Below, piece by piece: positions 1 through 4,440 of a stretch of 11,500 bases of DNA. The stretch lies in the NCBI GenBank assembly GCA_030655715.1, contig JAUSPR010000146.1, forward strand, positions 1 through 11,500, written 5' to 3'. A program made the position numbers and the translations under genes. Positions within the stretch are counted from its first letter, which is position 1. Each line of letters begins with the position of its first letter. The notes beneath the pieces were generated by a model. It was not told where the DNA came from. It saw nothing but the letters and a program-made list of their open reading frames with translations, and made no database searches. Source of the DNA: Thermoplasmata archaeon. Its GTDB lineage: Archaea; Thermoplasmatota; Thermoplasmata; SG8-5.

Positions 1-448
1 CAAGTGAACAATCTTTCAGTCGAATCTCGAACCTGTTTCCAAGAAGGTCGCCCATGCCTATCTGTGTGTTCGTAGGATACATTTTCAGAAAATCAACATC
101 CGTAATCGAGATATTTCTGACTTCAGACATTGGCGCACCGAAAACGAATAGCTGGGTGGTGACTGCTCTCTTGTCTTTGGTACCGGCAAACATAATCTTT
201 TTTCTGCTGGTCCTCAGGTGTCGAGCAAATTCCCTTATCAGGCGATTTGTTTCCCAATACCTGGCACGCACGATTGCCGCGGTGTTCAGGCCTTCAGGGT
301 CTTCCTTTGGAAGAATAGAAAGTTCCTCGACTATGAAATCCTCGGGTTCGGTGCGCAGCCTTCCGCCTATTCCAGCATTGGCTGTGAAAAAACATTCCAG
401 GCCAATTTCCGACTCGGCCTTGCCTGCCTTCAGAAAATCAGGGGACAT
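1..448 (-). CDS. truD: tRNA pseudouridine synthase TruD, N-terminal part (runs off left edge)
   Basis: TruD converts a uridine (position 13 in E. coli tRNA) to pseudouridine in the cytoplasm. The reverse strand gives 149 residues with no stop before base 1, so the C-terminal part lies outside the window. The family signature is clear: GTKDKRAVTTQ at residues 89-99 is the catalytic motif, with Asp92 as the nucleophile (Asp80 in E. coli). An upstream element, GRLRTEPEDFIVEE (29-42), matches the N-terminal P-x-DF-x-V-x-E motif, and GNRFEIRL (137-144) matches the following conserved strand. The start is the ATG at 446-448; it is the only ATG in this frame near the upstream gene and has only a weak AGG ahead of it. 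It begins 10 nt after the rpoL stop, so the two are almost certainly cotranscribed. The family call is firm; the exact start is less so. Confidence 0.93.
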   Translation of the reverse strand, partial: MSPDFLKAGKAESEIGLECFFTANAGIGGRLRTEPEDFIVEELSILPKEDPEGLNTAAIVRARYWETNRLIREFARHLRTSRKKIMFAGTKDKRAVTTQLFVFGAPMSEVRNISITDVDFLKMYPTNTQIGMGDLLGNRFEIRLKDCSL

Positions 449-458
449 ATCCTGACCA

Positions 459-731
459 TCAAAGTTCCTTCTCGAACCCTTTCTTGAGGTCGTCGAAGGT
501 ATCTACTATTGATTTGACAGCCTTCTTGATGGCGGCTTCCGGCTTGCCGGATTTTGTCTTCACGTGAAGCAATGGCTTGTCCAGTTCGGGATGTCCAATC
601 TTGTACTCTGCAATATCAACGTTCTTGTCTTTAATTAATTCCTCGACAAGTGGATGAAGCAGCGTCATGTCTGTGATGTCCATCTCGATGAATATTTCCT
701 TGTTAGATTTTTCCAGGATGTCAATTTTCAT
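459..731 (-). CDS. rpoL: DNA-directed RNA polymerase subunit L (Rpo11)
   Basis: Small assembly subunit of the archaeal RNA polymerase. It pairs with subunit D (Rpo3) to form the counterpart of the bacterial alpha dimer and eukaryotic Rpb3/Rpb11. The 90-residue length is usual for the family. Seen in the sequence: the N-terminal strand MKIDILEKSNKEIFIEMD, a helix with LLHPLVEELI (24-33), the segment AEYKIGHPELDKPLLHVKT (about 41-59) that matches the conserved Y-K-x-x-HP core, and a C-terminal amphipathic, Lys-rich helix. A GAGGT ribosome binding site sits 6 nt before the ATG (reverse complement of 738-742). truD follows after 10 nt on the same strand, so rpoL is the first gene of this pair. 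Confidence 0.95.
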   Translation of the reverse strand: MKIDILEKSNKEIFIEMDITDMTLLHPLVEELIKDKNVDIAEYKIGHPELDKPLLHVKTKSGKPEAAIKKAVKSIVDTFDDLKKGFEKEL

Positions 732-737
732 TATGAT

Positions 738-742
738 ACCTC
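738..742 (-). promoter_or_regulatory. Ribosome binding site of rpoL
   Basis: GAGGT on the minus strand, 6 nt before the rpoL ATG. It matches the archaeal anti-Shine-Dalgarno complement and fixes the start codon. Confidence 0.6.
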
Positions 743-774
743 TTTTGGGATAACCGCGGATAATTGCTGCTTGT

Positions 775-782
775 CTTTAAAG
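775..782 (-). promoter_or_regulatory. Probable TATA box of the rpoL-truD operon
   Basis: CTTTAAAG on the minus strand, preceded by a purine-rich GAAAG BRE-like stretch. It lies about 47 nt upstream of the rpoL ATG, predicting transcription to start about 20-25 nt before the ATG, which leaves room for the GAGGT site. The core is a palindrome, so orientation comes from context only. Confidence 0.45.
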
Positions 783-884
783 CTTTCTCTGGCATCCTTG
801 GGGGAATCATTAACAAATAAAGGCTCCCCACAAGGAACGATTGTTATTGTGAACTAACTGGCATCTTCAGGCCATGGTGACAAA

Positions 885-892
885 GGATATAT
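885..892 (+). promoter_or_regulatory. TATA box of the small membrane protein gene
   Basis: GGATATAT preceded by CAAA, about 26 nt before the ATG at 915. This spacing puts transcription start at or next to the start codon, so the mRNA is predicted to be leaderless or nearly so. Confidence 0.5.
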
Positions 893-914
893 CACCCAAG
901 GGGAATTAGGGTTG

Positions 915-1112
915 ATGCCTGTTCAATCTCCATCCTTCCTGGTTATTTTGAAGAAAGCCGCTCCTGCACTGGTGGTCATCTTTCTAATTTTTATCTCCCT
1001 TCTATTCCTGATAAAATATACTGACGCTTTTTATCTGGTCATCCTTATCTGGATAATAATTCCGGTTTTACTGGTCAAGGCCTACAGATGGCTCAGGTCA
1101 AAGATTTTGTGA
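915..1112 (+). CDS. Small two-span membrane protein, function unknown
   Basis: I do not recognise this family. The 65-residue product has a short N-terminus with two lysines, a hydrophobic segment at about 16-34 and a second at about 40-55, then a basic tail (KAYRWLRSK), so it is probably a helical hairpin in the membrane with both ends cytoplasmic. The ATG at 915 is preferred over the TTG at 912 because it lies about 26 nt from the TATA-like sequence at 885-892. Its last 15 nt overlap the last 15 nt of the convergent MATE gene, so antisense pairing of the two transcripts is possible. It could be a chance reading frame, but composition, promoter spacing and its place opposite rpoL favour a real gene. 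Confidence 0.5.
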   Translation: MPVQSPSFLVILKKAAPALVVIFLIFISLLFLIKYTDAFYLVILIWIIIPVLLVKAYRWLRSKIL

Positions 1113-2519
1113 GCGTGGAAGAGAAATAGACTTTTTTCCATCCTTTATCACACTTGATTTCCATGAACCGGTCAAGGCCCATACCAACGCAAGTATCGCA
1201 CTCAGATAATTGCTCAGACCCATGCCAACCCAGATGCCTGCCGCACCCCAGCCAAGAAGGAATGCGAAGATATAGGAGAACGGCACTCTCATTCCCCAGA
1301 GGCGTATCATGCCCATTATCATGCTGGGCACGGTTCTGCCTGACGCTTGATAAGCTGCTTGTATGCTGCTGAATATGCCGAATCCCATTATTGAGAATCC
1401 AAATGCAAGCATGAATTCCCTGCTGGCTGCAATTACTGTGCGGTCAGTCGTGAAGAAACCGAAGAATTGGGGGCTGAATAGATAAAATATCGAGGAGCAA
1501 ACCAGTAGTAATCCGACCGTAAGAAGAATGGCAGTCCGCAGAATCCTGCTAGCACGCCCGATATTGTTCGCACCCAGGTTCTGCCCTATCATGGTGACCG
1601 CGGCACCGGTGATACCACCTGTAATGATGAACACGATATTAACCAATCTTGTTCCGATGCCATATGTGGCCAGCATTTCTGTGCCAAAGCTTGACACGAA
1701 TGTGAGCATTACAATGAATCCGAGGGCTACAAGGGACTGGCCCAGCGACGCGGGTATTCCAATCTTGAATATCTGTTTGACCTTCACCATTTCCAGTTTC
1801 ATGTGCCTTAGCTTGATCCTCAGATTATGCTTTCCGTAAAATAGTAGGTATGTGCAAGCAGCGGCTGCCACTGCCCTGGCTGTAAATGTGGCTATTGCCG
1901 CACCAGTAACGCCCATTGCAGGAAACGGCCCGAAACCCGCAATCAGGAAGGGGTCGAGCACAACATTGATTACAACGCTTATGGCTGAGATGATCATCGG
2001 TGTCCAGGTATCTCCCCAGCCTCTCAGGATAGAGGCGAAAGTCATTATCATGAACATAAATGGCATTGAAGTGAAAATTATCTTGATATAGGGTGATGAC
2101 AAGGTAATAACTTCCTCAGGCGCGCCCATGAACCCAAGTATTGGATCGGTAATCAGTATTCCGATAAATGAAAGGATGACCGAGGCTATCGCGAGCAGCA
2201 TGAAAACCTGGCCAGCGGATTTTCTCACTTCTCGGAAATTTTTCATTCCCACATATTGGGATACGAGGGCGGTCCCTGCTATGGAAAGACCTCCTGCCAG
2301 TGAGACCAGGAAGAACACCAATGGCCATGAAAGGCTGGTAGCTGCAATGCCTTCAGTGCCGACATAACGGCCAAGCCAGAACATGTCGACAACTGAATAC
2401 AACATCTGGAAGGCATTTGTCAGCATGAGCGGCCATCCAAGGACCAGGAGCGTTCTGACTATAGGTCCTTTCAATATGGATTTCTGCATTTTCTCGGTTT
2501 TGTTTTCAGTCACCTTCAC
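1098..2519 (-). CDS. MATE family efflux transporter
   Basis: Multidrug and toxic-compound extrusion transporter, a cytoplasmic-membrane antiporter that exports cationic or organic compounds in exchange for Na+ or H+. The 473 residues are close to the usual length of about 450 and contain roughly twelve hydrophobic segments in two homologous halves. Family landmarks: GWPLMLTNAFQMLYSVVDMF (28-47) at the first helix, SQYVG near 87, LDPFLIAGFGPFPAMGVTGAA in the middle, and GQNLGANNIGRA in the second half. The substrate cannot be read from sequence. The start is taken as GTG at 2517-2519 because GGAGG (2528-2532) lies 8 nt upstream; a later ATG at codon 11 lacks such a site. It is divergent from lplA and convergent with the small membrane gene, so it is probably monocistronic. 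Confidence 0.92.
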   Translation of the reverse strand: MKVTENKTEKMQKSILKGPIVRTLLVLGWPLMLTNAFQMLYSVVDMFWLGRYVGTEGIAATSLSWPLVFFLVSLAGGLSIAGTALVSQYVGMKNFREVRKSAGQVFMLLAIASVILSFIGILITDPILGFMGAPEEVITLSSPYIKIIFTSMPFMFMIMTFASILRGWGDTWTPMIISAISVVINVVLDPFLIAGFGPFPAMGVTGAAIATFTARAVAAAACTYLLFYGKHNLRIKLRHMKLEMVKVKQIFKIGIPASLGQSLVALGFIVMLTFVSSFGTEMLATYGIGTRLVNIVFIITGGITGAAVTMIGQNLGANNIGRASRILRTAILLTVGLLLVCSSIFYLFSPQFFGFFTTDRTVIAASREFMLAFGFSIMGFGIFSSIQAAYQASGRTVPSMIMGMIRLWGMRVPFSYIFAFLLGWGAAGIWVGMGLSNYLSAILALVWALTGSWKSSVIKDGKKSISLPRSQNL

Positions 2520-2527
2520 TGGTCAGG

Positions 2528-2532
2528 CCTCC
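2528..2532 (-). promoter_or_regulatory. Ribosome binding site that fixes a GTG start for the MATE gene
   Basis: GGAGG on the minus strand, inside a longer GGTGGAGG run, 8 nt before GTG 2519. It favours the GTG start over the ATG at codon 11. Confidence 0.65.
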
Positions 2533-2578
2533 ACCCGAGACAAAGTGTATTGGCATCTAGACAATTAAAAGACTTCGA

Positions 2579-2586
2579 TATTTAAA
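2579..2586 (-). promoter_or_regulatory. Probable TATA box of the MATE gene
   Basis: TTTAAATA on the minus strand, about 60 nt before the GTG start, predicting a leader of about 35-40 nt that contains the GGAGG site. The TTTAAA core is palindromic, but the plus-strand gene has a better-placed box at 2641-2646. Confidence 0.45.
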
Positions 2587-2640
2587 CATTTGCACGTATG
2601 CGCAACTGTACAACACACACTCTTAATTCAATTGAAGCCT

Positions 2641-2646
2641 TATAAA
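2641..2646 (+). promoter_or_regulatory. TATA box of lplA
   Basis: TATAAA (in the context CTTATAAAC) centred about 25 nt before the ATG at 2668. Transcription should start at or next to that ATG, giving a leaderless mRNA. This excludes the longer reading frame that opens at 2590, since its first codons would not be transcribed. Confidence 0.55.
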
Positions 2647-2667
2647 CATGAAATTATTATCCCATCC

Positions 2668-3420
2668 ATGAACTGGCGCTTGGTTGATTCCGACCTACAA
2701 GAACCTGCCTATACAGTAGCAGCAGACGAGGCCATGACCATGGCCAGGTCCAAGGATATTGTGCCCAACACACTTCATTTCTACCGGAGGAAACATCCAA
2801 CTGTTTCACTGGGGTATTTCCAAAAGGCTGATATTGTATTAAATTTAGAATTCTGCAAGGAAAATGATATACAAATAGTCAGACGGACAACCGGCGGTAG
2901 CGCGATATATACCGATTCCAATCATCTGATTTATGGTCTGGCAGTGAACGAAGAAACATTGCCTGGCAGTAGAGAGCAAACTTTCAAAAAGGTCTGTTCT
3001 GCAATCGTTTTGGGACTGGAATATATGGGCGTCAAGGCAGTATTCAAACCAGTGAACGATGTTCTGGTTGACGGGAGAAAAATATCTGGAAGTGCCCAGA
3101 TGAGACGCTGGGGCATAATTCTCCAGCACGGAACCTTGATACTGAGGAACGAGCCTGAAATGATGCTCGGCGCTTTAAAGATGGACATGCAGAAAGTCAA
3201 GGAAAGGGGGCTTAAACCCGCAACCTATGCCACATCTCTGGCTGAAGTCATGGATGAGCCGCCCGCTATTGTAAACGTCAAGAAAGCCCTGGAAAGCAGT
3301 TTCGAGAGGATATTTGATATTTCATTAGTGCGCACAGATTTTTCCATGTATGAAAAGGATAAAATAGAAGAGTTGGTCAGAACAAAATACGGCCTTGAAG
3401 AATGGAACTTGAGATTATAG
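2668..3420 (+). CDS. lplA: Lipoate-protein ligase A, catalytic domain only
   Basis: Activates lipoate with ATP and transfers it to a lysine of carrier proteins such as GcvH or 2-oxoacid dehydrogenase E2. The 250 residues cover the biotin/lipoate ligase fold. Landmarks: ADEAM (19-23), RRTTGGSAIY (72-81) for the lipoate-binding loop (usually R-R-x-[ST]-GGG; the third Gly is Ser here), NDVLVDGRKISGSAQ (130-144) with Lys138 as the expected catalytic lysine, and a C-terminal YGLEEWN similar to the Thermoplasma enzyme. The C-terminal accessory domain of bacterial LplA is absent. In Thermoplasma acidophilum that role is played by a separate LplB; none is in this window. No cysteine is seen at the position used by LipM-type octanoyltransferases, which favours a ligase. 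The start at 2668 follows from the TATA spacing and homology at MNWRL. Confidence 0.88.
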   Translation: MNWRLVDSDLQEPAYTVAADEAMTMARSKDIVPNTLHFYRRKHPTVSLGYFQKADIVLNLEFCKENDIQIVRRTTGGSAIYTDSNHLIYGLAVNEETLPGSREQTFKKVCSAIVLGLEYMGVKAVFKPVNDVLVDGRKISGSAQMRRWGIILQHGTLILRNEPEMMLGALKMDMQKVKERGLKPATYATSLAEVMDEPPAIVNVKKALESSFERIFDISLVRTDFSMYEKDKIEELVRTKYGLEEWNLRL

Positions 3421-3428
3421 TGTCAAGC

Positions 3429-3470
3429 GGTCAAGAACCCTCAGGTCTTTAGACATGAGATGAATTGACC
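3429..3470 (+). repeat. Hairpin resembling an IS200/IS605 terminal stem-loop
   Basis: Outer arms GGTCAA (3429-3434) and TTGACC (3465-3470) are a perfect inverted repeat. Inside, CTCAGGTC and GACATGAG pair with one mismatch around a TTTA loop. The layout (AACCC, stem, TTTAG loop, stem, GATGAATTGAC) resembles the right-end/omega-RNA 3' hairpin of IS200/IS605 elements. No transposase or tnpB lies beside it; the lplA stop is 8 nt upstream. It could instead act as the lplA terminator, though no T-run follows. Confidence 0.45.
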
Positions 3471-3499
3471 GAGGGCACGGATATCATCAAGAAAATGCC

Positions 3500-3567
3500 G
3501 CCATGCACCGTTCAAATTATTGCACTTGAAATCAAAGCCAAATGGCTTTGATAATCAGGTGCATGGC
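3500..3567. repeat. Nested inverted repeats forming a possible three-way junction
   Basis: A perfect 10-bp outer stem (GCCATGCACC at 3500-3509 with GGTGCATGGC at 3558-3567) encloses two hairpins: TTCAA/TTGAA (3511-3515 with 3526-3530) and ATCAAAGCCA/TGGCTTTGAT (3531-3540 with 3543-3552). No reading frame explains it. Either strand could fold this way, as RNA or as single-stranded DNA. Confidence 0.6.
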
Positions 3568-3575
3568 CTACACAC

Positions 3576-3630
3576 GTAAACTTCCAGCCCTGGCAACAAA
3601 CGCCAGCTACTTTAGGGGGTGGTAGTTTAC
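3576..3630. repeat. Long imperfect palindrome
   Basis: GTAAACT (3576-3582) pairs with AGTTTAC (3624-3630); the stem continues through CCA/TGG and CCC/GGG with two single mismatches, and CTGGC/GCCAG (3590-3594 with 3602-3606) gives an alternative inner hairpin. It ends 10 bp from the stop of the 51-aa gene on the opposite strand, so it may also act in that transcript's 3' end. It shares a CTTTAG segment with the hairpin at 3429-3470. Confidence 0.5.
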
Positions 3631-3640
3631 TGCGATAATT

Positions 3641-3796
3641 TTATCTTTTCCTGCTGCAGATGGCATGCTCGTCTCCGTCCCAGAATACCTCACGGTCAGG
3701 GTTCTTGGCCTGGATCTCGGAGATTTTCTCGATGACCTCTCTCAGGCTGGTTGTTTCATCGTTTCGGTCGACCTTCATGTGAATTTTCTTTTCCAT
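3641..3796 (-). CDS. Small conserved-looking protein of 51 residues, function unknown
   Basis: I cannot assign a family. The product starts MEKKIHMKVDRND and ends VFWDGDEHAICSRKR. It reads as a strand (KKIHMKV), one amphipathic helix (about 17-33, SLREVIEKISEIQAKNP), then a strand pair around a W-D-G-D turn, a compact beta-alpha-beta layout with one Cys. Codon use resembles the neighbours. Two ATGs are possible (3802 and 3796); 3796 is chosen because GGGAG then lies 7 nt upstream, whereas it would nearly abut the first. A strong BRE/TATA (3859-3872) lies upstream, so it is transcribed on its own. The match of promoter, ribosome binding site and frame makes a real gene likely. Confidence 0.72.
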   Translation of the reverse strand: MEKKIHMKVDRNDETTSLREVIEKISEIQAKNPDREVFWDGDEHAICSRKR

Positions 3797-3858
3797 CTGC
3801 ATTCTCCCTTGCCAATCCTGGGTTCAGGAAATATCCATGAATATAATCATTAACTGAA

Positions 3859-3872
3859 TATATATACCTTTC
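3859..3872 (-). promoter_or_regulatory. BRE/TATA promoter of the 51-aa gene
   Basis: On the minus strand GAAAGG (3867-3872) is followed directly by TATATATA (3859-3866), the clearest archaeal promoter in the window. Transcription should start near 3837, leaving a leader of about 40 nt before the ATG at 3796. Confidence 0.65.
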
Positions 3873-3897
3873 TAAAGAGTCCAGCCTCTTCATCTGT

Positions 3898-4302
3898 TTA
3901 GTCCAGAAGCCGCTTTTGACCGCTCATGGCCTGATGAGGACTCACATTCTGACTTGCCTCGAGACATCCCAAATACTTCCCCTCCTTGTCTCTGAGCGCG
4001 TAGTATTCAATCAGAATTTTCTGCAATTGTTTGTCCGGCCCTATCGGAAGATCAATCCAGAACCTTGCACTGTCCATCTTTCCCTGTTTCATTTCAGAGA
4101 GAATGGCCTCAACCTTGTCCACGCTTTTTTGGGGGTGGCAGTTATGCACATCCTTTCCCACGACACCTTCAGGCCTCTTGAATATCCTTGTCTCATGCTT
4201 GTTCCAGGCAAGAACCTTGTCGTTTGCGTCTATTACTGAAAACTCAATCGGGAGCGTTTCCAAAACTGCTTCTAGCACTTCCAATGGCAATTTACCAATC
4301 AT
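3898..4302 (-). CDS. Single-domain PAS protein
   Basis: A 134-residue protein that is one PAS sensor domain and nothing else. The core VLETLPIEFSVIDANDKVLAWN (13-34) is a typical PAS opening, followed by IFKR...VVGKDVHNCHPQKS (40-60) and a C-terminal strand set ending EYYALRDKEGKYLGCLEASQNVS (99-121). The NCHPQKS motif and the C-terminal KRLLD resemble the PAS part of DUF438-type proteins, where this domain follows a hemerythrin-like region; that partner region is absent here. PAS domains bind small ligands, haem or flavin, and the ligand cannot be told from sequence, although Cys55 and His56 are candidate ligands. The ATG at 4302 is chosen over TTG at 4305 because GGAGG (4310-4314) lies 7 nt upstream. 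It has its own promoter. Confidence 0.82.
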   Translation of the reverse strand: MIGKLPLEVLEAVLETLPIEFSVIDANDKVLAWNKHETRIFKRPEGVVGKDVHNCHPQKSVDKVEAILSEMKQGKMDSARFWIDLPIGPDKQLQKILIEYYALRDKEGKYLGCLEASQNVSPHQAMSGQKRLLD

Positions 4303-4309
4303 CAATATT

Positions 4310-4314
4310 CCTCC
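4310..4314 (-). promoter_or_regulatory. Ribosome binding site of the PAS gene
   Basis: GGAGG on the minus strand, 7 nt before the ATG at 4302; it decides between ATG 4302 and TTG 4305. Confidence 0.65.
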
Positions 4315-4319
4315 AGGGT

Positions 4320-4330
4320 TCGATAATCGA
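4320..4330. promoter_or_regulatory. Short palindrome between TATA box and ribosome binding site of the PAS gene
   Basis: TCGAT-A-ATCGA, a perfect 5-bp palindrome around one base. It lies between the TATA box (4337-4343) and the start codon, where a bound protein could block transcription. Short enough to be chance. Confidence 0.25.
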
Positions 4331-4336
4331 GTGTGC

Positions 4337-4349
4337 TAATATACTTTGC
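4337..4349 (-). promoter_or_regulatory. BRE/TATA promoter of the PAS gene
   Basis: CAAAG followed by TATATTA on the minus strand. Start of transcription is predicted near 4314, giving a leader of only about 12 nt that begins about at the GGAGG site. Confidence 0.5.
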
Positions 4350-4405
4350 ACTGAATGAAATTATGAATTAACTAAGAAAATATTAAAACAATAAATTGAA
4401 AAGGA

Positions 4406-4429
4406 ACGGCTGGCACAAAGGCCAGCCGT
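4406..4429 (-). terminator. Terminator hairpin of the surface protein gene
   Basis: ACGGCTGGC (4406-4414) pairs perfectly with GCCAGCCGT (4421-4429) around a 6-nt loop, 11 nt past the stop codon at 4441. On the minus strand it is followed by TTCCTTTTC and an AT-rich stretch. Confidence 0.7.
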
Positions 4430-4440
4430 ATTCTTGGTGT

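Noticed and set aside
54..455. Plus-strand open frame of 133 codons
   Set aside because: It is the antisense of truD, whose minus-strand frame carries the catalytic GTKDKRAVTTQ motif.
2590..2667. Longer N-terminus for the lipoate ligase
   Set aside because: Family similarity begins at MNWRL (2668), and the TATA box at 2641-2646 would start transcription at about that codon.
2974..3100. LipM-type octanoyltransferase instead of ligase
   Set aside because: No cysteine precedes the DGRKISGSAQ segment where LipM-type enzymes carry their catalytic Cys; NDV is there instead.
3500..3567. tRNA-like cloverleaf
   Set aside because: Stem lengths, the missing anticodon and T arms and the lack of CCA or conserved tRNA bases do not fit.
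3421..3640. CRISPR array
   Set aside because: The repeats are inverted and each differs; there are no direct repeats with regular spacers.
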